The notes: generated from the sequence alone by a model not told the origin. 64,000 nucleotides of DNA from Sisyra terminalis (GCA_958496175.1 OY292274.1:69264630-69328629); one strand, 5' to 3'. Positions 1 to 14,825 are shown, numbered from the stretch's first letter. Translations and numbers: made by a program.

Positions 1-3000
1 AAATTTGCACAGCATGCACAGATGGCCTTAGACTTTCGATTGGCATCATAAAAAAAAATAAAAAAATTTGACGTTTTTCGTGAAAAATCAACGATGGTTA
101 ACCCACGGTTTTTTTTGGCTAAAAATTTTTTTGATTCGAATTCGAAAACGATTGTTATATTATCATTCTATACATTGTTACGAACCCGAAACTGCCTTTG
201 GTTCGATATTCATCCCTTATATAACGATGGTACATGCAATTGCTGAAGAAGCCACGTTCGTCTCTCCCTCTTAGTGGGAAGTGTTCATCCCTTAAACCGC
301 ATTTTCATCCCTGAAAAGTGGTTTGTTTTGGAAAAAATTTGCACAGCATGCACAGATGGCCTTAAACTTTCGATTGGCATCATAAAAAAAAATAAAAAAT
401 TTGATCATTTTCGTGAAAAATCAACGATGGTTAACCCACGGTTTTTTTTGGCTAAAAATTTTTTTGATTCGAATTCGAAAACGATTGTTATATTATCATT
501 CGTTACATTGTTACGAACCCGAAACTGCCTTTGGTTCGATATTCATCCCTTATATAACGATGGTACATGCAATTGCTGAAGAAGCCACGTTCGTCTCTCC
601 CTCTTAGTGGGAAGTGTTCATCCCTTAAACCGCATTTTCATCCCTGAAAAGTGGTTTGTTTTGGAAAAAATTTGCACAGCATGCACAGATGGCCTTAAAC
701 TTTCGATTGGCATCATAAAAAAAAATAAAAAATTTGATCATTTTCGTGAAAAATCAACGATGGTTAACCCACGGTTTTTTTTGGCTAAAAAATTTTTTGT
801 TTCGAATTCGAAAAAGATTGATATATTATCGTTCTACACATTGTTACGAACCCGAAACTGCCTTTGGTTCGATAATCATCCCTTATATAACGATGGTACA
901 TGCAATTGCTGAAGAAGCCACGTTCGTCTCTCCCTCTTAGTGGGAAGTGTTCATCCCTTAAACCGCATTTTCATCCCTGAAAAGTGGTTTGTTTTGGAAA
1001 AAATTTGCACAGCATGCACAGATGGCCTTAGACTTTCGATTGGCATCATAAAAAAAAATAAAAAAATTTGACCATTATCGTGAAAAATCAACGATGGTTA
1101 ACCCACGGTTTTTTTTGGCTAAAAATTTTTTTGATTCGAATTCGAAAAAGATTGATATATTATCGTTCTACACATTGTTACGAACCCGAAACTGCCTTTG
1201 GTTCGATATTCATCCCTTATATAACGATGGTACATGCAATTGCTGAAGAAGCCACGTTCGTCTCTCCCTCTTAGTGGGAAGTGTTCATCCCTTAAACCGC
1301 ATTTTCAGCCCTTAAAAATGGTTGGTTTTGGAAAAAATTTGCACAGCATGCACAGATGGCCTTAGACTTTCGATTGGCATCATAAAAAAAAATAAAAAAA
1401 TTTGACGTTTTTCGTGAAAAATCAACGATGGTTAACCCACGGTTTTTTTTGGCTAAAAATTTTTTTGATTCGAATTCGAAAACGATTGTTATATTATCAT
1501 TCTATACATTGTTACGAACCCGAAACTGCCTTTGGTTCGATATTCATCCCTTATATAACGATGGTACATGCAATTGCTGAAGAAGCCACGTTCGTCTCTC
1601 CCTCTTAGTGGGAAGTGTTCATCCCTTAAACCGCATTTTCATCCCTGAAAAGTGGTTTGTTTTGGAAAAAATTTGCACAGCATGCACAGATGGCCTTAAA
1701 CTTTCGATTGGCATCATAAAAAAAAATAAAAAATTTGATCATTTTCGTGAAAAATCAACGATGGTTAACCCACGGTTTTTTTTGGCTAAAAATTTTTTTG
1801 ATTCGAATTCGAAAACGATTGTTATATTATCATTCGTTACATTGTTACGAACCCGAAACTGCCTTTGGTTCGATAATCATCCCTTATATAACGATGGTAC
1901 ATGCAATTGCTGAAGAAGCCACGTTCGTCTCTCCCTCTTAGTGGGAAGTGTTCATCCCTTAAACCGCATTTTCAGCCCTTAAAAATGGTTGGTTTTGGAA
2001 AAAATTTGCACAGCATGCACAGATGGCCTTAGACTTTCGATTGGCATCATAAAAAAAAATAAAAAAATTTGACGTTTTTCGTGAAAAATCAACGATGGTT
2101 GACCCACGGTTTTTTTTGGCTAAAAATTTTTTTGATTCGAATTCGAAAACGATTGTTATATTATCATTCTATACATTGTTACGAACCCGAAACTGCCTTT
2201 GGTTCGATATTCATCCCTTATATAACGATGGTACATGCAATTGCTGAAGAAGCCACGTTCGTCTCTCCCTCTTAGTGGGAAGTGTTCATCCCTTAAACCG
2301 CATTTTCATCCCTGAAAAGTGGTTTGTTTTGGAAAAAATTTGCACAGCATGCACAGATGGCCTTAAACTTTCGATTGGCATCATAACAAAAAATAAAAAA
2401 ATTTGACCATTATCGTGAAAAATCAACGATGGTTAACCCACGGTTTTTTTTGACTAAAAATTTTTTTGATTCGAATTCGAAAAAGATTGATATATTATCG
2501 TTCTACACATTGTTACGAACCCGAAACTGCCTTTGGTTCGATAATCATCCCTTATATAACGATGGTACATGCAATTGCTGAAGAAGCCACGTTCGTCTCT
2601 CCCTCTTAGTGGGAAGTGTTCATCCCTTAAACCGCATTTTCATCCCTGAAAAGTGGTTTGTTTTGGAAAAAATTTGCACAGCATGCACAGATGGCCTTAA
2701 ACTTTCGATTGGCATCATAAAAAAAAATAAAAAATTTGATCATTTTCGTGAAAAATCAACGATGGTTAACCCACGGTTTTTTTTGGCTAAAAAATTTTTT
2801 GTTTCGAATTCGAAAAAGATTGATATATTATCATTCTATACATTGTTACGAACCCGAAACTGCCTTTGGTTCGATAATCATCCCTTATATAACGATGGTA
2901 CATGCAATTGCTGAAGAAGCCACGTTCGTCTCTCCCTCTTAGTGGGAAGTGTTCATCCCTTAAACCGCATTTTCAGCCCTTAAAAATGGTTTGTTTTGGA

Positions 3001-4386
3001 AAAAATTTGCACAGCATGCACAGATGGCCTTAGACTTTCGATTGGCATCATAAAAAAAAATAAAAAAATTTGACGTTTTTCGTGAAAAATCAACGATGGT
3101 TAACCCACGGTTTTTTTTGGCTAAAAATTTTTTTGATTCGAATTCGAAAACGATTGTTATATTATCATTCGTTACATTGTTACGAACCCGAAACTGCCTT
3201 TGGTTCGATAATCATCCCTTATATAACGATGGTACATGCAATTGCTGAAGAAGCCACGTTCGTCTCTCCCTCTTAGTTGGAAGTGTTCATCCCTTAAACC
3301 GCATTTTCATCCCTTAAAAGTGGTTTGTTTTGGAAAAAATTTGCACAGCATGCACAGATGGCCTTAAACTTTCGATTGGCATCATAACAAAAAATAAAAA
3401 AATTTGACCATTATCGTGAAAAATCAACGATGGTTAACCCACGGTTTTTTTTGACTAAAAATTTTTTTGATTCGAATTCGAAAAAGATTGATATATTATC
3501 GTTCTACACATTGTTACGAACCCGAAACTGCCTTTGGTTCGATAATCATCCCTTATATAACGATGGTACATGCAATTGCTGAAGAAGCCACGTTCGTCTC
3601 TCCCTCTTAGTGGGAAGTGTTCATCCCTTAAACCGCATTTTCATCCCTGAAAAGTGGTTTGTTTTGGAAAAAATTTGCACAGCATGCACAGATGGCCTTA
3701 AACTTTCGATTGGCATCATAACAAAAAATAAAAAAATTTGACCATTATCGTGAAAAATCAACGATGGTTAACCCACGGTTTTTTTTGACTAAAAATTTTT
3801 TTGATTCGAATTCGAAAAAGATTGATATATTATCATTCTATACATTGTTACGAACCCGAAACTGCCTTTGGTTCGATAATCATCCCTTATATAACGATGG
3901 TACATGCAATTGCTGAAGAAGCCACGTTCGTCTCTCCCTCTTAGTGGGAAGTGTTCATCCCTTAAACCGCATTTTCAGCCCTTAAAAATGGTTTGTTTTG
4001 GAAAAAATTTGCACAGCATGCACAGATGGCCTTAGACTTTCGATTGGCATCATAAAAAAAAATAAAAAAATTTGACGTTTTTCGTGAAAAATCAACGATG
4101 GTTAACCCACGGTTTTTTTTGGCTAAAAATTTTTTTGATTCGAATTCGAAAACGATTGTTATATTATCATTCGTTACATTGTTACGAACCCGAAACTGCC
4201 TTTGGTTCGATAATCATCCCTTATATAACGATGGTACATGCAATTGCTGAAGAAGCCACGTTCGTCTCTCCCTCTTAGTTGGAAGTGTTCATCCCTTAAA
4301 CCGCATTTTCATCCCTTAAAAGTGGTTTGTTTTGGAAAAAATTTGCACAGCATGCACAGATGGCCTTAAACTTTCGATTGGCATCC
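1..4386. repeat. 333/334-bp satellite array, about 13 units
   Basis: The same unit recurs with anchors near 68, 401, 734, 1068, 1402, 1735, 2069, 2403, 2736, 3070, 3404, 3738 and 4072, so the period is 333-334 bp. The array runs off the left edge and stops abruptly near 4386. Each unit carries a run of T after the ACCCACGG motif, a GAATTCGAA block and an ATGCACAGATGG block. Two overlapping frames (68 and 101 codons) stay open in most units, but they begin at TTG or GTG rather than ATG, and they are open because the units are nearly identical. I see no reason to call them genes. Unit variants differ in a few places (ACGTTTTTCG versus ATCATTTTCG versus CCATTATCG). Confidence 0.95.
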
Positions 4387-4417
4387 TTAAAATTTTATTT
4401 TGAAACAGTCATTATTT

Positions 4418-5262
4418 AAAGGTGTAAATTTTGTTTCAATAAATCAGTGAAGTGAAGTGAAGTAATAAAGTGGTTCAAGTGATAAATAACCAAAATATCA
4501 GGCAATTCAAAAGCTTCTTTTTAACTTAATAATTTCCATAAGATTATAGCAATTGATTCTTTCACATAGTTTTAGCAAGCAATTGTTAATATGCACAAAA
4601 CTGTTATTTATTATATTGTATATTTATTTTAATAGAATACCTTGTTTCGATTGGATTTACCGCACACATCCTCTTGAATTTTATGTTTCAGGGATTATTT
4701 TTACAGTTAGAATACATATGAGATTTAAATTAATAAGTAATAAGGTAAGTATAAAAAAAGGTTTAATAATATAGGTAGGTATAATAAAATTAATACGGTA
4801 TGTAATGTAGGTGCAATGTTTTTTGATAAATTATCGAATAATACGAAAAAAGCCATAATCGAAAAATATTTTAATTTTTTGATGTCATGGAGCAGCTATG
4901 CTTCATCTATAGCTACCTTATTACTTATTAATTTAACTCTTATTAGTATTCCAACTGTAAAAAAAAACCTGGAAAATAAAATTCAAGAGGATGGGTGCGG
5001 TAAATCGAATCGAAACAAGGTTTTCTATTAAAATAAATTTATTGATGTTTTATATCAATCAAATAATATAAACAATATTACAATAACAGTTTTGTGCATA
5101 TTTACAATTGTTTGTATAAAGTATCAATTGTTATAATCTTATGGAAATTATTAATTCAATAAGAAGCTTCTGAATTGTTTGATATTTTGATTATTTATCA
5201 CTTGAACCACTTTATTACTTCAATGATTTATTGAAAAAAAATTTACACTTTTAATTAATTAC
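4418..5262. mobile_element. Inverted-repeat (foldback/MITE-like) element
   Basis: The left arm (about 4418-4695) begins GGTGTAAATTTTG, and the right arm (about 4985-5262) ends AAATTTACACTT. The arms match in reverse complement for roughly 270 bp, including AAGTGGTTCAAGTGATAAATAA against its complement near 5190-5215. The centre (about 4700-4980) contains a 71-codon open frame (4816-5031) that I do not recognise. Long terminal inverted repeats and a non-coding centre fit a non-autonomous foldback DNA element. It sits directly next to the end of the satellite array. I could not define a target-site duplication with confidence. Confidence 0.75.
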
Positions 5263-5810
5263 TGTAGTAAATCCATTCGTATTGTATTCTTCTCGGTAGA
5301 TACCAATTGTGGAAATGATATCCTTGATGAATTTGATTGAAGATTCTCGAATGATCCGCAACCATTCTTCAAAGGTCCATTTGAAAATTATCCAATGAAT
5401 AATTCTCTAATATCTTCATTCAGCTTCCCCTGTAGATTGAGAAAAATTCAATTAGAACAATGTTTTGAAATTTCAACAACAATAGCACTTACTTAACATT
5501 AAACTTCTGCCAAAAGGATGATACTGTTTTCGACCCCAACAAAACAGCCCTTGTCTTCAATTTTCAGTTGAAGATACATCCAGTTGTAAACTAGAGGCTA
5601 ATGCTGCAGCCTATTTACATTCATGAATAAATGGTTGCCTAACATCTGTATTTTGTAAGAAAATAGATAATTACAAGGATTATATATTTCATGATAATGG
5701 TAACTTTTAAGGAGGATTTATAAAACTACGCCCATAATAGAATTATAATAAGAATTTTTTTTTCTCTTCTGAGCAAAAAGACACTAGCAATATTACAAAA
5801 ATTAAAACAT
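5263..5810. other. AT-rich intergenic sequence
   Basis: No coding frame, RNA gene or repeat recognised between the foldback element and the inverted satellite relatives. Confidence 0.5.
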
Positions 5811-5814
5811 TTTT

Positions 5815-6690
5815 CGTTAAAAAAAACCGTGGGTTACCATCATTGATTTTTCACGAAAATCGTAAATTTTTTTATTTTTTTTTTAGGATGCCAATCGAAA
5901 GTATAAGGCCATCTGTGCATGCTGTGCTAATTTTTCCCAAAATAAACAGCGTTTAAGGGATGAAATCGACCTCCAAAGTGGCAGAAGCAATCGATAAAGC
6001 ATTCAAACTTTAAGGGTTTGTAACCCCACTAAGAGAGGGATGATTTTCGAACCAAGGGCAGTTTCGGGCTCGTAACAATGTATAGAACGATAATATAATA
6101 ATCTTTTTCGAATTCGAAACATGAAATTTTTTAGCCAAAAAAAAAACGTGGGTTAACCATCGCTGATTTTTCACGAAAAACGTCAATTTTTTTTATGAAG
6201 CCAATCGAAAGTTTAAGGCCATCTGTGCATGCTGTGAAAATTTTTCCCAAAACCAACCACGTTTAAGGGATGAAAATGCGGTTTAAGGGATGAACACTTC
6301 CCACTAAGAGGGAGAGACGAACGTGGCTTCTTCAGCAATTGCATGTACCATCGTTATATAAGGGATGATTATCGAACCAAAGGCAGTTTCGGGCTCGTAA
6401 CAATGAATAGAACGATAATATAATAATCTTTTTCGAATTCGAAACATGAAATTTTTTAGCCAAAAAAAAAACGTGGGTTAACCATCGCTGATTTTTCACG
6501 AAAAACGTCAATTTTTTTTATTTTTTATTATGATGCCAATCGAAAGTTTAAGGCCATCTGTGCATGCTGTGCAAATTTTTCCCAAAACAAACAACGTTTA
6601 AGGGATGATATCGACCTCCAAAGTGGCAGAAGCTATCGATAAAGAATCCGAACTTTAAGAGTTTGTAATCCCACTAAGTAGTGGATGATT
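5815..6690 (-). repeat. Inverted satellite relatives (about 3 diverged units)
   Basis: Units related to the 1-4386 satellite lie here in the opposite orientation. The run of A before CGTGGGTTA recurs near 5820, 6145 and 6470, a spacing close to 330 bp. Shared blocks include CATCTGTGCATGCTGTG, GGCAGTTTCGGG and CGTAACAATG. Some units have an alternative tail (TCCAAAGTGGCAGAAG) that is absent from the main array, so this is a sister subfamily rather than a fragment of the array. Confidence 0.85.
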
Positions 6691-6835
6691 GAATATATAT
6701 ATATATATATATAATATATGTATATATATACTAGTTCAATACATTGTTACGAACCAAAAACTGCCCTTGGTCCGACAATCATCCCCTACTTAGTGGGATT
6801 CCAAACTCTTAAAGTTCGGATTCTTTATCGATTGC
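6690..6835. repeat. (TA)n tract flanked by inverted satellite tails
   Basis: A short TA microsatellite (about 6692-6730) separates two inverted copies of a satellite tail: ATAAAGAATCCGAACTTTAAG on the left (about 6640) and its reverse complement near 6811-6831. The arrangement could form a cruciform with the TA tract at its tip. Confidence 0.75.
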
Positions 6836-7076
6836 TATATTAAAATTTATCGATATATCGATATATCAAAATCGATATATCAAAATCGATGTATTAAAAT
6901 TTTAATATTTTTTTTTAATATATAAAAAAAAATAAAAATTAAGTATAATAGCCGGAATATTAAGGATTTTACTGAAAAAAAATATACTACAACAAATCCC
7001 ATTGGTTTGTCATTGGGGTGTTGAAATATTTGTTTTAACTGTTCATTTATTTTTTAAACTATTATATTTATAACTA

Positions 7077-10000
7077 CTACGGAAATAGATCGAATTTTTT
7101 AGTATAAATTTCATAAGGAATATTTTTGTCGCCTAAATAACGTTGATACAATCGATACCAAAATTTCATTCGATCGTTTAATGGATTTGTGGCCGTCGTA
7201 AAATTGGGCTGGAACACCAAATATGGCACGTTTTTCGATTGAATTGGATTCCAATTAATCTTAGCAAAAGTATCGTTCTCATCGAACGAATTTGGATTTC
7301 CAGTTCGAATAAACTTGATCAACATTTTCGTGTAACTCATTATACTTGATTTAACCAACGGTGCGTTAAAGTAGGGTCGAATATGAAAGCCATTTATATT
7401 TTCTTGACTCCATCCATACGCTGAAATACAAAGTAGTGAAAGATATTTTTTGTTGTTTTCATTAATATTTTCTTGTTACATAATTCATCGCAGTGGCCAC
7501 AACGAGGATATAACCATCCTACGGTTTTGGAGATTAAATTGATTGGAGTTTTCACGTTGAATTCATAAACGTAAATTGGTACATGGTAGTTGGAAACATG
7601 AGCCATCGTTTTGATAAGTAGTAAATTTGGAAATTGGATAAATTCATCACCACTTAGCTGGAAAAAAATAATTTTTAAGGCTTGTACAGATTTTCATGAA
7701 ACTTACTTTTGCCAGAATGAAATAGTTTTGATGGTTTGGAATCTCTTTTTGGTAGTACATGTCTTTGACTTCTCTATTAATTGCATCCAGTTCAAATTGA
7801 GATAAGTATTGTTTTATGACACGTGGTATTAGTTCCGTAAAGCGGGTGTAATTGTGGCTCCTTTTTGTTGCAGCTCGAAGAGTTGTGCTGCCTTCGTATT
7901 CCACGAAACTCAAAAGAATTGGTATCCGTGCAAATTTGCCTTGCAAAATTAAATTGTCCGGAAAATCGGTTAGAAAAGGATTCGGATTGTTGATTTTTGA
8001 TTCCACTACAATTGATATTGGATAGTTGGTTCCCCCCGAATCCTAAACGATGAAAACGTTAATAAACTTTAGACATTTTATATTTGGGGTTGGTACTCAC
8101 AAATGTGGCAAAGTACTTTCTGTAACCTTCTATTAATGTTTGGGCCGGTAATTGCATTAAATAAGAGAGAAAAGCTTTTTCGTTTCGTATATCATTTGTG
8201 TAGTTAATAAAATGTGCATAGAAATCCAAGTGTCTATCTGATACATAGAAATCCATTAAAGCTGCACCACTTTGCATAATAACTTTACTGAAAAGTTTGG
8301 TGGCTAATGGATGTAACATTAGTAAATTAACCAAATTGCCACCACTACTGCATCCACCAATCACTACATTGTTACGATTTCCACCAAATTCATGAATGTA
8401 ATTTTGAACCCATTGCAACAATAGTACCACATCTTTTGCACCAGCATTACCAGGAATGTGCAATTTTGGATCATTCAACGACAAAAAACCTGCAAATTTT
8501 CAACACTTGTAACTCTAAACACATTTTCTTTCAGTTGACTTACCGAAAATATTAAGTCGATAGTCAAAATTAATAAAGATTACATTTTCGTCGTCCATTA
8601 TGTAATCGGGACCTAAGCTACTAGCGAAACCATTTTGGTGCACCCCGCCGAAAATTTGAACCCAAACATCATTGATTGGTTTTTTGGTTAACTAAAATTA
8701 ATAATTGCAATTAGGAAAATGATTAAATTAATTCATTTTAATACTGTACCGTCCTGGTGTATATGTTTAAATAAAGACAATCTTCTGAAATGGGTTCAGT
8801 TACATTATATTCATGTACTACGTATATGCAACGGTCAGCAAGATGTGTTGCATTTAATACTTGACGCCATGGATCAGCCGGAATGGGATCCTGAAAAAAA
8901 TATTCAATTGCATTTTAAGTAATACGAAGTAACACACTAAATTTTTTAAGGATTGGAAAAAAATATTTCCCCCTTTTCCATTAATCAATAATAACAACCA
9001 ATTTGGATCTATGGAATGGAACTTTGGGGCACAGCATTCAACTCAAACGTGGAAATAATATCAAAGATTTCAATTCAAAGTTCTGCGGACAATAATCGGT
9101 GGCAATAAGAATCCACGACGACCTACAGTTGGAAAGATGCGATCAGTTGAAAAGCGCGGGTCTATCAACACTCGTGGGTTAGTTGTGTCCAATGACACAA
9201 TTAACATTAAAAATTACAGTTAAACATTAATATTATTCTAAATATAATTATAGTATAAATAGTAGGCTGAGCCAAAAAATCGACTTTTTTTTTTTTTGAA
9301 AAATATATCGAAAATATTGTTCAAGGTGACAAAAAATAATTATCGAGAAGATTTGAGCCTTTAATATTAATATTAAGAGGTCTATCATCTTTAATTTCGA
9401 TTTTTTATTTGTGCTTTAATTTTTGCGTCAATACTGTCAAACTATCAAAGTAAAAATATTATCTGCCCATATATTTATAGAAAATTTAATTCCCTACAAA
9501 AAATGTCTCCTTGAAAATTTTTCCAGGACACGCCACTTCCGAATAATCAAGCTGCAGACATTGATATAATTTTTAGATTTATCTTCTTTATTTTGGAATT
9601 TTGTAACTAACGAACAAGTAAATATATAGAAATTAACAATATAGATTCTTGAAGGGAATTTAATGCTCTACAAAAAAGACGTCTTAATGTTTTTACATAA
9701 AAACACTTTTTAAACAGTTATTCACAATTAAAATTGAAGGAAAAATTAAATTATTGTTTTTTTCGTTGTTGAACCAATTTTGAAAGAATGATTTTATGTA
9801 AAAACGTTAAGGTACCTTTTTTGTAGAACTTCTTTCTAATTCTAATTTTATAATTCCATTATACTTCACATATTTTCGATCCTATAGAACTTTCAATACT
9901 TTATTTACTAATAGCAATAAAGAAGAGGGTATACTCTCGACTATTGACAAAAAAAAGAAGAAAAATATATCTACTACTAGAAGATCTGCCTATCACCTAA

Positions 10001-11078
10001 ATTAAATTACGAAAATTAATTGATGCACCAGTAATATTCCCATATTTTTAATCATTAATATGGGTATAACTACTATGAATATTTACAACATACGTCATAT
10101 ATACATATATACTAGACTGGGCCAAAAAAATCGACTATTTTTTTTTTTTGTAAAATATATGGAAAATATTGTTCAAGGTGACAAAAAAAAAAAATATCGG
10201 GAAGATTTGAGCCCTTGATATTAATATTAAGAGGTCTATCATCTTTTATTTCAATTTTTTATTTGTGCTATCATTTTTGCGTCAATGCTGTCAAACTATC
10301 AAAGTAAAAAAAAATCATCTGCCCATATATTTATAGAAAATTAAATTCCCTACAAAAAATGTCTCCTTGAAAATTTTTCCAGAACACGCCATTTCCGAAT
10401 AATCAAGCTTCAGACATTGATATAATTTTTAGATTTATCTTCTTTATTTTGGAATTTTGTAACTAATGAACAAGTAAATATATAGAAATTAACAATATAG
10501 ATTCTTGAAGGGAATTTAATGCTCTACAAAAAAGGTCCCTTAATATTTTTACATAAAATCACTTTTTCAAAAGTTATTCACAATTAAAGTTGAAGGAAAA
10601 ATTAAATTATTGTTTTTTTCGTTGTTGAACCAATTTTGAAAGAGTGATTTTATTTAAAAACGATAAGAGACCTTTTTTGTAGAGCATTAAATTCCCTTTA
10701 AGAATCTACATTGTTCATTTCTATATATTTATTTGTTCGTTAGTTACAAAATTCCAAAATAAAGAAAGTAAATCAAAAAATGGTATAAACATATAATCAC
10801 TTCTTCAAAATTGGTTTTGCCATCTGCCCTCTTAACTAAGTATTTTTTTCACAGGTCCCTATTCCAATATTAACCTTAAATCTTAATTCTCCCAGTGGCG
10901 GCTTAGCATAGGGAATTCCTTCGAAAGCAAAAAATTCGAAACCACTTAAACTGGTTTTTGTATATCCAATCAAAGGTCCCAACGATGTTTCCCAATAGAT
11001 CTCTCTACCAATAGAACTTTGTAACCGGAAAAATATCAAAATTAAAAAACCATATTGAACTATAATTTTGGTACACAT
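7077..11078 (-). CDS. Carboxylesterase (alpha/beta hydrolase, type B), copy 1
   Basis: Seven exons on the minus strand: 11078-10875, 8890-8750, 8691-8544, 8489-8101, 8042-7707, 7657-7480, 7420-7077. All junctions are GT..AG and in phase, giving 1740 nt or 579 residues, usual for insect carboxylesterases. An N-terminal hydrophobic signal peptide (about residues 1-24) suggests secretion. The family signature EDCLYLN is at 104-110. The nucleophile elbow is GCSSG (Ser212), a candidate charge-relay Glu lies in EYEG (344), and His461 is in GHCDEL, so the triad looks intact. The oxyanion region reads FGGVHQNG rather than the usual HGGGF. An AATAAA lies just downstream (complement of 7046-7051). Intron 1 (about 2 kb) holds two foldback elements. 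Starting at MCTK is preferred to an upstream in-frame ATG because copy 2 shares it. The substrate cannot be inferred. Confidence 0.88.
9262..9840. mobile_element. Foldback/TIR element in esterase intron 1
   Basis: It begins TAGGCTGAGCCAAAAAATCG and carries GAAAATATTGTTCAAGGTGAC and GCTCTACAAAAAA blocks shared with the elements at 10113, 17051 and 58122. There is no coding sequence. The right boundary is approximate. Confidence 0.65.
10113..10795. mobile_element. Second foldback/TIR element in esterase intron 1
   Basis: It starts TAGACTGGGCCAAAAAAATC, the same end as the element at 58122. The interior contains an inverted pair around the TAAATTCCCTT blocks (about 10500-10720). The single counterpart in copy 2 (17051) shows that the intron gained at least one element after or during the gene duplication. 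Confidence 0.65.
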
Positions 11079-11687
11079 TTCAAAAACACATCTAAACTGA
11101 TATCCGACCAACCAATTTATGATTATAATAATCATTTACAGAATAAAGCAGGTCATTTGCCTTATCTAGTCTTTTATTGTTTAAGTTTCTTTAAAAATAA
11201 TTTCATAATTACATGATACTATCCCGAAAAAATCTTTTTACGTAATATCACGTAATTTAGTAGATATGTAATATGTTATCTAATATTATAAAGATGAAGG
11301 TAGGCAACCAAGTCCTTATCTAACTTAAGTGCCAAGTGGCACCAAATTAATTCAAATCATTCAATTCTTAAGAAATATTAAATGAATTTTTTAAAAAGTG
11401 TTACGAGATTAAGAAACAGATATAAAAAGAAGAGTTATTTCGACAAAAAAATATGATTTTCTATTAATTTAACGCATATCCAAAAGGGCTAAAATTACAT
11501 AAATATTCATTTAGTAAAACATAAATTTTCATTGAGAATTTCTTAAAATGTGATTTTTTAAGTTTATAATGTGTGAAAGATTAAACGTTCAATACTTCCA
11601 TATGCTTTCGGAATAATGTATTAAAAAATTTCCTCCAAAGAGATTTATTGAGGAACATCTTTGGGGTCTCTGGTTGAATATACAAAA
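11079..11687. other. Upstream region of esterase copy 1
   Basis: About 11079-11410 is clearly similar to 17752-18150 upstream of copy 2, including CAGGTCATTTGCCTTATCTAG and a TAATATTATAAAGATGAA block. The duplication therefore carried the proximal promoter region with it. The remainder shows nothing recognisable. Confidence 0.5.
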
Positions 11688-11757
11688 AGTTTATTGCCTT
11701 CGAAGGAATTCCCTATGCTAAACCACCAATTGGGGAATTATCTAGGATTTAAAGTTG
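11688..11757 (+). pseudogene. Fragment of a third esterase exon 1
   Basis: The plus strand reads FIAFEGIPYAKPPIGEL, matching exon 1 of the two esterases (FFAFEGIPYAKPPLGEL). A single-base shift follows within the next few codons and leads to a stop. The flanking sequence does not continue into other esterase exons. It lies between the two intact genes in the opposite orientation, so it is a rearranged and dead remnant. Confidence 0.75.
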
Positions 11758-12129
11758 CTCAAAAAAGTAAAATAAATTCTTCAGTTTTAAAGCCAATTAT
11801 AAAGCGATAAATAATTTTATTATTTATTTTTTTTTTTTAAGTAAAATCACTGACAAAATTTTAGTTGGATCCTTGACTCCCCCCGCCCCACATCGAATCA
11901 ACAAGCTTCTGAATTCCCCACAATTTTAATATAAAATTAGATTTAAGAAAATTATATTCCCTATGCTTGTTTAATATTTACATTGATAAAATCTTCCCAT
12001 GGCATATCAAGCAACCCCACCCCCCTGTTGGATAATTTCGTTTTCGAATTGTTATTCACCGACGGTTTATAACTATAAAGGTCTTTCGGGACAAAAGGAT
12101 TTTTATTTGTAATTGAGAAATATAAGACA

Positions 12130-13035
12130 TTGGAAAAAAAAAACAGTGGGTTAACCATCGTTAATTTTTCATGAAAATCGTCAAATTTTAAGGGTAGTTT
12201 TTTATAATACCAATCGAAAGTATACGTCCACCCGTACATGCTATGCAACTTTTTCCGGAAACCAACCACGTTTAAGGGATGAAATCCATCTCCAAAGTGG
12301 CAAAAGAACTCATCAAACCATCAAAAACTTCAATCGCGTGTAACATCGGTAAATAAGGGATGATTGTCGAACCAAAGGCAGTTTCGGGTTCGTAACAATG
12401 TATAAAACCATAATATAACAATCTTTTTCGTATTCAAAAAAAAAATTTTTTTAGTCAAAAAAAATCATCGTTGATTTTTCACGAAAATTGTCAAATTTCA
12501 AAAACTTTTTTTAAGGATGCCAATCGAAAGTATAAGTCTATCTGTGCATGCTATGCAAATTTTTTCCAAAATAAACAACGTTTAAGGGATGAAATCGAGC
12601 TCCAAAGTGGCAGAAGTAATCGCTAAAGCATCCAAATTTTAAGGGCTTGTAACCCCACTAAGAAAGGGATGATTTTCGAACCAAGGGCAGTTTTGGGTTC
12701 GTAACAATTTTAAAAACCATAATATAACAATCTTGTTCGAATTCGAAACAAAAAATTTTTTAGCCAAAAAAAACCGTGGGTTAACTATCGTTGATTTTTC
12801 ACGAAAATCGTAAATTTTTTTTATTTTTTTTTTAGGATGCCAATCAAAAGTATACGTCCATTTTTGCATTGTGTGCAAATTTTTCGCAAAATAAACAACG
12901 TTTAAGGGATGAAATCGACCTCCAAAGTGGCAGAAGCAATCGATTAAGAATCCGAACTTTAAGAGCTTGCAACCCCACTAAGTAGGGGATGATTGTCGAA
13001 CCAAGGGCAGTTTCGGGTTCGTAACAATGTATTGA
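12130..13035 (-). repeat. Inverted satellite relatives, second cluster
   Basis: Three diverged units related to the 1-4386 satellite, again in reverse orientation, have markers near 12140, 12465 and 12770 (run of A, then GTGGGTTAAC or a degraded form). They share the alternative tail TCCAAAGTGGCAGAAG with the 5815-6690 cluster and likewise end at a TA tract. Confidence 0.8.
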
Positions 13036-13038
13036 ACG

Positions 13039-14825
<1,787 letters not shown>

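Noticed and set aside
68..4278. Repeated 68- and 101-codon open frames as a gene family
   Set aside because: They begin at TTG or GTG, overlap one another in different frames, and exist only because the satellite units are nearly identical.
1..4386. CRISPR-like array
   Set aside because: Units of 333 bp without short repeats or unique spacers, in a eukaryotic context.
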